Assembly: GCA_903872075.1 (NCBI GenBank)
Contig: CAIQJF010000071.1
Span: 1 to 64,000, forward strand
Origin: an uncultured Caulobacteraceae bacterium
GTDB lineage: Bacteria; Pseudomonadota; Alphaproteobacteria; Caulobacterales; Caulobacteraceae
Length of the DNA stretch: 64,000 bases
Direction of reading: 5' to 3'
Below, piece after piece: positions 54,710 to 63,705 of this stretch (position 1 is its first letter; every line of letters starts with the position of its first letter). The position numbers and the translations under genes are program-made. A model generated the notes under the pieces. It was not told the origin of the DNA. It ran no database searches and saw nothing but the letters and a program-made list of their open reading frames with translations.

Positions 54710-55201
54710 ATGGCCGGGCCGAACACCTTGATCTTCGTGGACATGCCGTCGAGCGATCCGGCCGCGGCGGCGACGTTCTACATGGAGGTGCTGGGCTGGG
54801 ACGACGATCCACGGTCGGTGGGTCTGTTCCATCGCATGGTCCCCGGCGGGTTCTTTCCCAAGAAGGACGGGGCGCCCAGCGACGTGGGCAATCTGCACAT
54901 CGGCATCTACGATCCGGCCAATGCCCGACCTCATCCGGAACCGGGCGGTGTCGCGCCTCGCCTCGCCAGCACCGAGGGCCGCCGTCCGCGGATCTGGATC
55001 CTGGTGGGTGAGGGGCAGTCCGAGGCCGACATTCTGGACAAGGCGGTCCGACGTGGCGCCAAGGTCCTGTGGCGGGATCACTACTGGTCGGAGTTCAACG
55101 GTTATAACGCCGCCTTTCGTGACCCCTGGGGCAACGAAATTGTGCTCTGGACCCGCGCCGGTGCCAATCCGCGCGTGCCGCGAGATTTCACCCGAGAGTA
55201 G
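54710..55201 (+). CDS. VOC family protein (glyoxalase/bleomycin resistance fold)
   Basis: A 163-residue protein with two beta-alpha-beta-beta-beta modules. VDMPSSDPAAAATFYMEVLGW opens the first, and FRDPWGNEIVLWTR closes the second with the metal-binding Glu. No defined function can be given: relatives include dioxygenases, glyoxalases and binding proteins. GGAG precedes the ATG. It sits 76 bases after the serine hydrolase gene and ahead of the polyamine operon. Confidence 0.84.
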   Translation: MAGPNTLIFVDMPSSDPAAAATFYMEVLGWDDDPRSVGLFHRMVPGGFFPKKDGAPSDVGNLHIGIYDPANARPHPEPGGVAPRLASTEGRRPRIWILVGEGQSEADILDKAVRRGAKVLWRDHYWSEFNGYNAAFRDPWGNEIVLWTRAGANPRVPRDFTRE

Positions 55202-55261
55202 GGCGATCCTCGCCCGGGCCAACCCTTGACACACCGCCCTCGGCGGGGAGAGTGATCACAG

Positions 55262-56653
55262 ATGACAGCCCTACCCAATCCGATCGCCCATCCCGACGAG
55301 GCGCGCCAGTTTCTGGACGCCCACCCGGAGGTGCAGTTCTTCGAGATCCTGTTCACCGCCCTTTCCGGTGTGCCGCGCGGCAAAAGACTGCGGCGGCATG
55401 AGTTGGTGGCCATCTATGAGTATGGCCGCTTCCTTCCGGGGTCGGTGCTGGTTTGCGACGTCACCGGTCAGGACTGCGAGGACACAGGTCTGGTCTGGGA
55501 AGACGGGGATGCCGACCGCCTCGCAAAGCCGGCGCCCGGCACTCTGGTGAAGGCGCCCTGGCTGGGCGACGACGTCGCCCAGGTCATCACCTCTATGTAC
55601 GAGCTTGATGGCCGGCCGAATGACCTCGACCCGCGCCATGTGCTGCGCCGGGTGCTGGCGCGGTTTGCCGCCGATGGTCTCACGCCGGTCGTGGCCTGCG
55701 AGCTTGAATACTATCTGGTTGATCCGGTCCGGACGCCCTCGGGCGGCATTCAGCTGGCGGCGGCCCCGGCGACCGGCGAGCGGCCGACCCTTCACGCTGT
55801 TTACGGTCTGCGGGAACTCGAAGACTATGCAGGCTTCCTGCGCGATCTGTGGGCTGCCGCCGATATCCAGGGTGTGCCGCTGGAGGGTGCCATAGCCGAA
55901 TATGCGCCGGGCCAACTCGAACTGACCCTTAAGCACGGACCGGACGCCCTGCGCGCCGCCGACGAGGCCCTGATGTACAAGCGGCTGGCGAAAGGTGTGG
56001 CCGTGCGGCATGGCGCGGAAGCGACCTTCATGGCCAAGCCTTTCGCCGACCGGGCCGGCAGCGGCCTGCACCTTCATGTCAGTGTCAACGATTCGGCGGG
56101 CAAGAACATCTTCGCCAGCGAAGATCCGGAAGGAACGCCCGCGCTTCGCCACGCGGTCGGGGGCATGAAGTCCACCCTGGCCGATGGCATGGCTATCTTC
56201 GCGCCGAACGCAAATTCCTATCGCAGGTTCCGGGCCAACTCCTACGCGCCCGTGGCGCCGACCTGGGGGGTCAACAACCGCACCGTTTCCCTGCGTGTTC
56301 CCGCCGGCCCGCCGGCCGGTCGGCACATCGAACACCGGGTGGCTGGGGCCGACGCCAATCCTTATCTGGCGCTCGCCGCCCTGCTTGCGGCCGTGCACCA
56401 TGGGCTGACCGGGGCCATCGATCCCGGTCCGCCCGTGGTGGGCGACGGCTACGCGGCGGCGGCCAAAAGCAATCTGCGGCTGCCCGCCAACTGGTTCGCG
56501 GCCGTCGATCACTTCGAGGCCTCCAGCGTCATGCGCGACTATCTGGGTGACCGGTTCGTGACCATGTTCGGCAAGGTCAAGCGCACCGAACAGGACCGTT
56601 TCAATGAAGTGGTCTCCGCCCTCGACTACGACTGGTATCTGAAGAACGCCTGA
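55262..56653 (+). CDS. puuA: Glutamine synthetase family protein, gamma-glutamylputrescine synthetase-like
   Basis: A 463-residue GS-fold ligase. LEGAIAEYAPGQLELTLKHGPD and KPFADRAGSGLHLHVSVND (ammonia/metal site), APNANSYRRF and NNRTVSLRVP are the conserved catalytic blocks. PuuA joins glutamate to putrescine, the first step of the Puu pathway. Assignment as PuuA-like rests on the following polyamine transporter, PuuD-like and aminotransferase genes; a plain glutamine synthetase would not be expected here. GGGGAGAG precedes the ATG. Confidence 0.88.
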   Translation: MTALPNPIAHPDEARQFLDAHPEVQFFEILFTALSGVPRGKRLRRHELVAIYEYGRFLPGSVLVCDVTGQDCEDTGLVWEDGDADRLAKPAPGTLVKAPWLGDDVAQVITSMYELDGRPNDLDPRHVLRRVLARFAADGLTPVVACELEYYLVDPVRTPSGGIQLAAAPATGERPTLHAVYGLRELEDYAGFLRDLWAAADIQGVPLEGAIAEYAPGQLELTLKHGPDALRAADEALMYKRLAKGVAVRHGAEATFMAKPFADRAGSGLHLHVSVNDSAGKNIFASEDPEGTPALRHAVGGMKSTLADGMAIFAPNANSYRRFRANSYAPVAPTWGVNNRTVSLRVPAGPPAGRHIEHRVAGADANPYLALAALLAAVHHGLTGAIDPGPPVVGDGYAAAAKSNLRLPANWFAAVDHFEASSVMRDYLGDRFVTMFGKVKRTEQDRFNEVVSALDYDWYLKNA

Positions 56654-56667
56654 GCCAAGCCTCGCTC

Positions 56668-57771
56668 ATGTTCCCCGCCAGCAACGCCTTCCGGTCTTCC
56701 CGCCGCTCCCTGCTGGCGGGTCTTGGCGCGGCCGTCGCGGGGCTGAGCTTCTCGGGTCTGGAGGGATGCGCGCAGAAGGGGCCGGTGGGTCCCAACGGTG
56801 AGGAACTGAAGCTCAACCTCTACAACTGGGACACCTACACCGGCAAAACCACCCTGGCGGACTTCAAGGCCGCGACGGGCATTTCGGTGAACATGAGCCT
56901 CTTCGCCACGAACGACGAACTCTTCGCGAAGCTCAAATCCGGCAACCCGGGTTTCGACGTGATCGTGCCGTCCAATGAGTACGTGACGCGGTTCCGGATC
57001 GCCGATCTGCTGATGCCGCTCGATCTGGCCAAGATCCCCAACCGCGCCAACCTGCTGCCCGCCTTTCGCGATCCGCCGTTCGATCCCGGGCGGCGGTATT
57101 CCATGCCCTACACCTGGTTGGTGCTCGGCATCGGCTATCGCAAGTCCAAGGTCGACGGCGTTCCCGACAGCTGGAAATGGATCATGGATTCCGATCGCTA
57201 TCGGGGCCGCATCGGGGTGTTCTCCGAAGCGGACGACATGATCGAACTCGGCGCGAAATATTACGGTCACTCGGTCAGGCGGATTCCCTTGCCCGTGATC
57301 GATCAGGTGGCGGAGATGTGGATTCGGCAGAAGCCGCACATCAAAATCTTCCACCATGACGAGGGCCAGGACCTGCTGCTCTCCGGCGAGGTCGACATCG
57401 TCATGGAATATAACGGCGACATCGCTCAGGTGATGACCGAGGATCCTGACCTGGATTTCGTGGTGCCCCGAGAGGGCAGCATCCTGAACTCCGACTCTCT
57501 ATGTATCCCGCGTGGGGCGCCGCGGCCGGACAACGCCCACAGGTTCATCAATTTCCTGCTCGACGGAAAAACCGGGGCAGGCGTCTACAACACCATCAAA
57601 TACCCGACCCCCAACGCCGCGGCCCTGGCGCTGATGCCGGAGGACTATCGCAACAATCCGGTGATATTCCCACCTGCGGAGATTATGGCGCGCTGCGAAT
57701 ACGCCGATTTCGAGGGGCTGGACCGCGCCCACCTGTTCGACGAAACCGTCACCCGGATATTCGCCGCATGA
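56668..57771 (+). CDS. potF: Polyamine ABC transporter substrate-binding protein
   Basis: A 367-residue periplasmic binding protein. Its N-terminus has a twin-arginine-like RRSLLAG and a lipobox-like LEGC (Cys36), so it may be a lipid-anchored exported protein. LNLYNWDTYTGKTTLADFKAATG, FDVIVPSNEYV and PYTWLVLGIGY are typical of PotD/PotF. It binds putrescine or spermidine. Its position 14 bases after puuA and before the permeases supports the role. Confidence 0.91.
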   Translation: MFPASNAFRSSRRSLLAGLGAAVAGLSFSGLEGCAQKGPVGPNGEELKLNLYNWDTYTGKTTLADFKAATGISVNMSLFATNDELFAKLKSGNPGFDVIVPSNEYVTRFRIADLLMPLDLAKIPNRANLLPAFRDPPFDPGRRYSMPYTWLVLGIGYRKSKVDGVPDSWKWIMDSDRYRGRIGVFSEADDMIELGAKYYGHSVRRIPLPVIDQVAEMWIRQKPHIKIFHHDEGQDLLLSGEVDIVMEYNGDIAQVMTEDPDLDFVVPREGSILNSDSLCIPRGAPRPDNAHRFINFLLDGKTGAGVYNTIKYPTPNAAALALMPEDYRNNPVIFPPAEIMARCEYADFEGLDRAHLFDETVTRIFAA

Positions 57772-57789
57772 CCCCATCGGCGCCCCGTC

Positions 57790-58695
57790 ATGGATGAGAG
57801 CTGGAAGAAGGCCAAAGGCGTTTTCGCCGCGCTGGGCGCACCGCCGGTGCTCTGGCTGCTGGCCTTCTTCCTGGTCCCCCTGGCGATCATCTGGGGCTAC
57901 AGTTTCGGTGAGAACAAGAGCCTGACCGAGATCGCCGTCGACGGCACGTTCCGCAACTATCTGCACGCCGTGCGGCCGCTGTACCTCGGCATCATCCTCA
58001 AATCTTTTTGGTTCGCGGCCCTGACAACACTGTTCTGTCTGGTCGTGGGGTTCCCGGTGGCGATCGCCATCACCTTCGCCTCCGACAAGGCCAAGTCCTG
58101 GCTGCTGTTGCTGATCATGCTGCCGTTCTGGACCAACCTCTTGATCCGCACCTATGCCCTGATGGCCGTGCTGCGGACCGAGGGCTACATCAACTTCACC
58201 CTGGCCTTTCTGTGGAATGGCGTCTCGCACCTGACCGCTCTCTTCGGTCATCCCCTGGGACCATTCCAGCCGCTGGAGTTGCTGCACAACAACTTCGCCG
58301 TGGTGTTCGGTCTGGTCTATGTGCAGTTGCCGTTCATGGTCCTGCCGCTCTACGCCGCGCTCGATCGTCTCGACCGCTCATTGCTGGAGGCGAGTCTCGA
58401 CCTGGGTGCAGGGCACTTCACAACCTTCCGGCGCGTTGTCGTGCCCCTGGCCATGCCGGGCATCGTTTCGGGCATACTGGTGACGCTCATCCCGTCGGTC
58501 GGGGCCTATCTCACTCCAGACCTGTTAGGCGGTCCGTCCAGCCAGATGATCGCCAATGTCATCGAACGGCAGTTCAAGACGGCCAACGACTGGCCCTTTG
58601 GCGCCGCCCTGTCATTCCTGCTGATGTACATGACCTTCCTGGCCATCGCGGTGCAGGCCATCGTTTCGCGCAACCGCAGGGGACGGGAGCGATGA
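57790..58695 (+). CDS. potH: Polyamine ABC transporter permease (PotH/PotB-like)
   Basis: A 301-residue permease with six membrane helices. LLEASLDLGAGHFTTFRRVVVPLAMPG is the cytoplasmic EAA loop that contacts the ATPase. It forms the transmembrane channel with the next permease. No Shine-Dalgarno sequence is obvious at the ATG 57790, which follows the potF stop by 18 bases. It overlaps the next gene by ATGA. Confidence 0.92.
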   Translation: MDESWKKAKGVFAALGAPPVLWLLAFFLVPLAIIWGYSFGENKSLTEIAVDGTFRNYLHAVRPLYLGIILKSFWFAALTTLFCLVVGFPVAIAITFASDKAKSWLLLLIMLPFWTNLLIRTYALMAVLRTEGYINFTLAFLWNGVSHLTALFGHPLGPFQPLELLHNNFAVVFGLVYVQLPFMVLPLYAALDRLDRSLLEASLDLGAGHFTTFRRVVVPLAMPGIVSGILVTLIPSVGAYLTPDLLGGPSSQMIANVIERQFKTANDWPFGAALSFLLMYMTFLAIAVQAIVSRNRRGRER

Positions 58696-59546
58696 GCGGC
58701 GCCCGCGCCCAGCCTGGGCCCCTCGAATACCTCCGCCGATGGCCAATCCGCGCCTGGCTGGCGATGGTAGTCATCTATCTGTACGCGCCGCTGATCACGC
58801 TGATGGCGTTCAGCTTCAACACTTCCAGGCGCAACATCGTCTGGCGGGGCTTCACCCTGGATTGGTACAAGGCGGCGTTGGCGGACAGCGATCTGATCGC
58901 CGCATTCGGCAACTCCCTGACCATTGCGGCCGTCTCCACCTTGGTCAGCGTGGCGCTCGGGGCGCTGATGGCCCTGCTGCTCTGGCGGTTCAGATTCCCG
59001 TTCAAGCCGGCGCTGGAGGGGGCCTTGGGGCTGCCGATCGTCGTCCCCGAGATCTGCATGGGCGTCGCCATGCTGGTTTTTTTCACCGAGATTCTGCCAT
59101 GGCCCACAGACCTGATCTGGCCGTTCAATCTTGGGGCCATCATCATTTCCCACATCTCGTTCTCGTTCAGCTTCGTGGCCATCGTCATCCGGGGACGGCT
59201 GGCGAGCTTCAATCGTGAACTCGAGGAGGCGGCGAAGGATCTCGGCGCGGGCGAGTGGCGGATCTTCTGGGATGTCATCGTCCCGCACATGCGTCCGGGC
59301 CTGCTGGCCGGCGCCCTGCTGGCCTTCACCCTCAGTCTCGATGATTTCGTGATCACCTTCTTCACCTCCGGACCGGACACGACGACTTTTCCGGTGAAGG
59401 TCTATTCCATGGTGCGCTTCTCGGTGACGCCGGAGGTCAATGCCGCCTCGACGATCCTGATCGTCCTGACCGTGGCGCTCACGGCCGTTGCGCTGAAGGT
59501 CTCCGGCGGGGCGGTCGCCACCATCGAAGCGGGAGAGGGGCTCTAG
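58692..59546 (+). CDS. potI: Polyamine ABC transporter permease (PotI/PotC-like)
   Basis: A 284-residue permease with six helices; LEEAAKDLGAGEWRIFWDVIVPHMRPG is its EAA loop, and FSLNTSRRNIVW-type (here FSFNTSRRNIVWRG) after the first helix is typical of PotC/PotI. The ATG at 58692 overlaps the potH stop. The ATPase gene begins directly after its stop codon without a gap. Confidence 0.93.
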   Translation: MSGARAQPGPLEYLRRWPIRAWLAMVVIYLYAPLITLMAFSFNTSRRNIVWRGFTLDWYKAALADSDLIAAFGNSLTIAAVSTLVSVALGALMALLLWRFRFPFKPALEGALGLPIVVPEICMGVAMLVFFTEILPWPTDLIWPFNLGAIIISHISFSFSFVAIVIRGRLASFNRELEEAAKDLGAGEWRIFWDVIVPHMRPGLLAGALLAFTLSLDDFVITFFTSGPDTTTFPVKVYSMVRFSVTPEVNAASTILIVLTVALTAVALKVSGGAVATIEAGEGL

Positions 59547-60674
59547 ATGGCCGCGCCGAAAACGATCATCCGGTTCGAGAACGTCAGCAAGCGCTACGGC
59601 AAGGTGCTCGCCGTGGACGATGTCTCGCTGTCCATCGATGAGGGCGAGTTCTTCGCCCTGCTGGGACCGTCGGGATGCGGCAAGACCACGCTTCTGCGCA
59701 TGCTCGCGGGCTTCGAAACGCCCAGCGAAGGCCGCATCCTCATCGACGGCGAGGACATCAGTCGCACGCCGCCGAACAAGCGGCCGGTGAACATGGTCTT
59801 CCAATCCTACGCCGTGTTCCCGCACATGACCGTGGCCGACAACGTCGCCTATGGCCTGAAGGTCGACGGCGTGCCCGGGGCCGAGCGCGCCCGACGGGTC
59901 GAAGAAGCACTGGGGCTGGTCAAGCTGGACGGCTACGGCGCGCGTAAGCCCGACCAGCTTTCCGGCGGTCAGCGTCAGAGGGTCGCCCTGGCCCGCGCCC
60001 TCGTGAAGCGTCCCCGCGTGCTGCTGCTCGACGAGCCGCTGTCGGCGCTGGACGCCAAGCTGCGCGAAGCCATGCGCTCGGAGCTGGCTCAGCTTCAGGA
60101 AAAGGTCGGGGTGACCTTCCTTTTCGTCACCCACGATCAGGACGAGGCCCTGGCCATGGCCTCCCGCTGCGCTGTGATGAACCGCGGATTGCTGCAGCAG
60201 GTGGCGACGCCGAGCGACCTCTACGAATTCCCCAACTCGCGTTTCGTGGCCGACTTCATCGGCTCCGTGAACCTGTTTGAAGGCCGGCTGGAGGTAGATG
60301 AGCACGACCACGCGGTCGTGGTCTCGCCGGAGCTTCCCACACGCATCTATCTCGATCACGGCGTGACCGGCGCGCACGAGAGCACGGTCTGGGTCGCCCT
60401 GCGACCGGAGAAGATCGAACTCCATAAGCGCGGGCAGGGGCGGGAGCCCCCGGTGCTGGAGGACACGCCGGGCGGACACAACGTGGTGCCCGGAATCATC
60501 CGCCAGATTGCCTATCTGGGTAGCGAGTCGGTCTATGACGTCGCCGTCGAAGGAGGACGGACCGTGAAGACCCTGCGTTCGAACCTGACCCGCCGGGATC
60601 AGGAGGACTTTACCTGGGATGAGCCGGTCTGGCTTGCCTGGCACGCCTGTTCGCCCGCGGTGCTGTTGTCATGA
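59547..60674 (+). CDS. potG: Polyamine ABC transporter ATP-binding protein (PotG/PotA-like)
   Basis: A 375-residue ATPase. Walker A is GPSGCGKTT (40-48), the signature LSGGQ at 138-142 and Walker B LLLDE with D162/E163. The C-terminal ~130 residues form the TOBE regulatory domain seen in PotA/PotG. It energises the uptake of polyamines. It is immediately after potI and overlaps puuD by ATGA. Confidence 0.94.
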   Translation: MAAPKTIIRFENVSKRYGKVLAVDDVSLSIDEGEFFALLGPSGCGKTTLLRMLAGFETPSEGRILIDGEDISRTPPNKRPVNMVFQSYAVFPHMTVADNVAYGLKVDGVPGAERARRVEEALGLVKLDGYGARKPDQLSGGQRQRVALARALVKRPRVLLLDEPLSALDAKLREAMRSELAQLQEKVGVTFLFVTHDQDEALAMASRCAVMNRGLLQQVATPSDLYEFPNSRFVADFIGSVNLFEGRLEVDEHDHAVVVSPELPTRIYLDHGVTGAHESTVWVALRPEKIELHKRGQGREPPVLEDTPGGHNVVPGIIRQIAYLGSESVYDVAVEGGRTVKTLRSNLTRRDQEDFTWDEPVWLAWHACSPAVLLS

Positions 60675-61441
60675 GCCGGTTCGACAAGGGCTTGAGGCCC
60701 GTCCTGGGCGTGACCTGCTGCACCCGGCGGATGGGGACGGAGTTCGCTCAGGCGGTGATCAACCGCTATGTGGCCGCGGCCATGGAATGGGGCGACGTGG
60801 CGGCGCTGCTGGTGCCGGCTCTGCCGGATCTGATGACCGCCCGCGAGGTCGCCCCGCGGCTGGACGGTCTGTTGCTGACCGGGAGTCCCTCGAACATCGA
60901 ACCGGCCCGCTATGGCCAGCCGGACGCGGAGGACGCCGAGGGGCCCTATGATGCCGCGCGCGACAGCATGACCAGCGATCTGATTGCCGCCATGCTCGAT
61001 CTGGGCCGGCCGGTGCTGGGGGTCTGCCGGGGCTTCCAGGAGATCAACGTCGCCTTCGGCGGGACCTTGCGGCGTGACACCAGCCGCAATCCCGATCTGA
61101 TCGCCCACCATGCGCCGGCCGAAGCGTCGTTCGACGACATGTTTGCCCATGAGCATCCGGTGAGTCTGGCGCCAGGCGGCCTTTTGAACCGGGGCCTTGG
61201 CCGTGAAGAGCTGCGGGTGAACTCGGTGCATTTCCAGGGCGTGGGGCGTCTGGGAGACGGCCTTGGCGTCGAGGCCCGCGCGCCCGACGGTATGGTCGAG
61301 GCCGTGTCTGCCTTCGTGAATCGCGCGCCGGTTCTGGCCGTTCAGTGGCATCCGGAATGGCGCACAGCTGAAAATCCCGACTCCCAAGCCTTCTTCCGCC
61401 TTCTCGGTCAGGCCCTTCGTGGCGAACTGACCCCCGTCTGA
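60671..61441 (+). CDS. puuD: Gamma-glutamyl-GABA hydrolase (PuuD-like, class I glutamine amidotransferase fold)
   Basis: A 256-residue hydrolase of peptidase family C26. The nucleophile C119 lies in VCRGFQEINVAFGG, and the base/acid pair is H227 and E229 in QWHPEW. LLLTGSPSNIEPARYG is the typical early motif. It releases GABA and glutamate from gamma-glutamyl-GABA at the end of the Puu route. The ATGA overlap with the ATPase gene shows it belongs to the operon. Confidence 0.93.
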   Translation: MSRFDKGLRPVLGVTCCTRRMGTEFAQAVINRYVAAAMEWGDVAALLVPALPDLMTAREVAPRLDGLLLTGSPSNIEPARYGQPDAEDAEGPYDAARDSMTSDLIAAMLDLGRPVLGVCRGFQEINVAFGGTLRRDTSRNPDLIAHHAPAEASFDDMFAHEHPVSLAPGGLLNRGLGREELRVNSVHFQGVGRLGDGLGVEARAPDGMVEAVSAFVNRAPVLAVQWHPEWRTAENPDSQAFFRLLGQALRGELTPV

Positions 61442-61460
61442 TCTGTAAGGAACCAAGCCC

Positions 61461-62849
61461 GTGCCCCCCCGCAACTATGACATCGCCGAACTTCGCCGCC
61501 TGGACGTCGCCCACCACCTGCCGGCTCAGGCCGACTACCAGTTGCAGCGCGACAGCGGCGGCAACCGGATCATCACCCGCGCCGACGGCTGCACGATCTT
61601 CGATGGCGACGGGAACGCCATCCTCGACGCCATGGCCGGCCTGTGGTGCGTACAGGTGGGCTACGGCCGCAAGGAATTGGCCGAGGCGGCCTACGAGCAG
61701 ATGCTCGAACTTCCCTACTACAACACCTTCTTCAAGACCTCCGCGCCGACCACCATCGTGCTGGCGGCCAAGGTGGCCTCCCTGCTGGGCGGCAACCTGC
61801 AGCACGTGTTCTTCAACAACTCGGGCTCGGAGGCGATCGACACCATCCTGCGCCTGGCCCGCTACTACTGGCAGGTGAAGGGCGAGCCGAACCGCAACAT
61901 CATCATCTCGCGGGTCAATGGCTATCACGGCTCCACCATCGCCGGGGCGAGCCTTGGCGGGATGAAGGCCATGCACGATCAGGGCGGCCCCTGGGTGCCG
62001 GGCATCGAACATGTGATGCAGCCCTACGCCTTTCAGGAAGGGTTCGGCGAGGATCCCGCGACCTTCTGCGCCCGCGCCGTGGACGCCATCGAACAACGCA
62101 TCCTTGAGGTCGGTCCCGAGAACGTCGCCGCCTTCATTGGCGAGCCGGTGCAGGGCGCGGGGGGCGTGATTATTCCGCCCGACGGCTATTGGCCGGCAGT
62201 GGAGGCCGTCTGCCGGAAATATGGCATTCTCCTGATCTGCGATGAGGTGATCTGCGGTTATGGCCGTCTTGGCCAGTGGTTCGGCTTCCAGCATTTCGGC
62301 GTGAAGCCCGACCTGGTCAGCATGGCCAAGGGCCTGTCGTCGGGCTATCTGCCGATCTCCGCGGTCGGAGTCGCCGACCACATCGTCGAGACCCTTCGCG
62401 AGAAGGGCGGCGACTTCGTGCACGGCTACACCTACTCCGGACATCCGACGTCGGCGGCCGTAGCTCTGAAGAACCTCGAAATCATGGAGCGCGAGGATCT
62501 TGTGGGACGGGTGCGCGAGGACACCGGCCCCTATCTGGCCAAGGCCCTGGCCGGGCTTTCAGATCACCCCCTGGTGGGTCAGACTCGTTCTCTCGGGCTG
62601 ATCGGCGCCGTGGAAATTGTCTCCGAAAAGGGGACGAACCAGCGCTTCTCCGGCGCGCCGGGCAAGGCGGGGCCCATCGTGCGGGATCTCTGCATCGAAA
62701 ACGGCCTGATGGTCCGGGCGGTGCGCGACACGGTGGTGATGAGCCCGCCGCTAATCATCAGCCGCGATCAGATCGATCAGCTCGTGGGGATCATCCGCAA
62801 GGCGCTCGACGCCGCCGCGCCTGTGCTGAGGGTGCGCTTTCCGGGCTAG
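61461..62849 (+). CDS. spuC: Class III aminotransferase, putrescine-pyruvate transaminase-like
   Basis: A 462-residue PLP enzyme. The PLP lysine is K290 in SMAKGLSSGY; FFNNSGSEAIDTI, NGYHGSTIAG and CDEVICGYGRLGQWFG are the group's conserved blocks. Such omega-aminotransferases remove the amino group from putrescine (or cadaverine) with pyruvate as acceptor. GTG start at 61461 with TAAGGA upstream. It gives the operon a second, transaminase branch beside the gamma-glutamyl route. Converges with the regulator gene after 16 bases. Confidence 0.9.
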   Translation: MPPRNYDIAELRRLDVAHHLPAQADYQLQRDSGGNRIITRADGCTIFDGDGNAILDAMAGLWCVQVGYGRKELAEAAYEQMLELPYYNTFFKTSAPTTIVLAAKVASLLGGNLQHVFFNNSGSEAIDTILRLARYYWQVKGEPNRNIIISRVNGYHGSTIAGASLGGMKAMHDQGGPWVPGIEHVMQPYAFQEGFGEDPATFCARAVDAIEQRILEVGPENVAAFIGEPVQGAGGVIIPPDGYWPAVEAVCRKYGILLICDEVICGYGRLGQWFGFQHFGVKPDLVSMAKGLSSGYLPISAVGVADHIVETLREKGGDFVHGYTYSGHPTSAAVALKNLEIMEREDLVGRVREDTGPYLAKALAGLSDHPLVGQTRSLGLIGAVEIVSEKGTNQRFSGAPGKAGPIVRDLCIENGLMVRAVRDTVVMSPPLIISRDQIDQLVGIIRKALDAAAPVLRVRFPG

Positions 62850-62865
62850 GACGGAAACCGGAGGC

Positions 62866-63552
62866 TCACGCCAGGCCGTTACGGCCGATCAGGCTCATGC
62901 CGTCGTTGATGTCGGTGGCGATGGCCTGACGAAGAGCGTCCGAATTTCCGGCCGCGATGGCCGCAAGCGCATTGCGGTGCTGGTCGGCGAAGATGCGTTC
63001 GGGGTGTTGAGTGTACACCGAACGCATGTAGGGGCCGAACTGCAGCCAGAGCGTCTCGATCAGGCGATTGAGGATGTCCCGCCCGCCGGAGCGGTAGAGC
63101 GCGAAGTGGAACGCCGCATTGAGCTCGGTGTACCCCTGCATGTCGTCCGCGGCGATGGCACGGTCCAGGTCGCTGTCGATCCTGCGCAGCCTCTCCAGGC
63201 CGGCCGCATTGATGTGTGGCATAGCCGTCACCGCGGCCTCCGGCTCCAGGGTCAGCCGGCACTTTAACAGGTCGTCGAAACGCGCCGCGGTCATCGGCGG
63301 AACCTCGATCCGCCGCTTGGAGCGGATCAGCAGGGCGCCTTCGGCCGACAGCCGGCTGAGGGCGTCGCGCACAGGCATCTGGCTTACGCCGAGTTCGCCG
63401 GCGAGGGTGCGGGTGGAGAGGCCATCGCCGGGCGCGATGATGCCGGTGATCAGGCGCCGCCGCAGTTCTTCATAGATGCTGGTGTGAAGCAGCGGTCCGG
63501 CATCGCTGGCCGCATCAGCGGTTTCGGCTGCCGTCTCGATGGTGTCGCTCAT
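62866..63552 (-). CDS. GntR family transcriptional regulator (FadR/FCD type)
   Basis: A 228-residue regulator: winged helix at about 20-85 (LSTRTLAGELGVSQMPVRDALSRLSAEG) and an FCD domain with the metal ligands in ELNAAFHFALYRSG and FADQHRNALAAI. It is likely to control the polyamine genes on either side, by position. The ATG at 63552 was chosen; an in-frame GTG lies three codons upstream. Confidence 0.9.
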   Translation of the reverse strand: MSDTIETAAETADAASDAGPLLHTSIYEELRRRLITGIIAPGDGLSTRTLAGELGVSQMPVRDALSRLSAEGALLIRSKRRIEVPPMTAARFDDLLKCRLTLEPEAAVTAMPHINAAGLERLRRIDSDLDRAIAADDMQGYTELNAAFHFALYRSGGRDILNRLIETLWLQFGPYMRSVYTQHPERIFADQHRNALAAIAAGNSDALRQAIATDINDGMSLIGRNGLA

Positions 63553-63705
63553 CCTGTCCACTCTAGGGGCATGCGCCGTTCAAGCGGCGGCGTGAGACAT
63601 TATCGGGCCTTGGCGTGCGCGGCGCGTCTGCCGTGTCGCCGCCCATTGACGCAGGAGGTGGTCCGCGTGATCGTGCGTCGGCAAGCTGTGATCGCAGGAG
63701 CGGCA
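63553..63705. promoter_or_regulatory. Divergent control region, GntR regulator / second puuA
   Basis: A 153-base gap between the regulator and the following ligase gene, the natural place for both promoters and the GntR operator. I could not identify a convincing operator palindrome; CTCTAGGGG at 63561-63569 resembles the start region seen before other genes here. A GGAG at 63697-63700 serves the ligase. Confidence 0.3.

Noticed and set aside
58506-60644. A 712-codon minus-strand frame opposite the polyamine permease/ATPase genes
   Set aside because: Covers well-supported potI/potG on the other strand and has repetitive His/Arg/Gly composition; no start signal.
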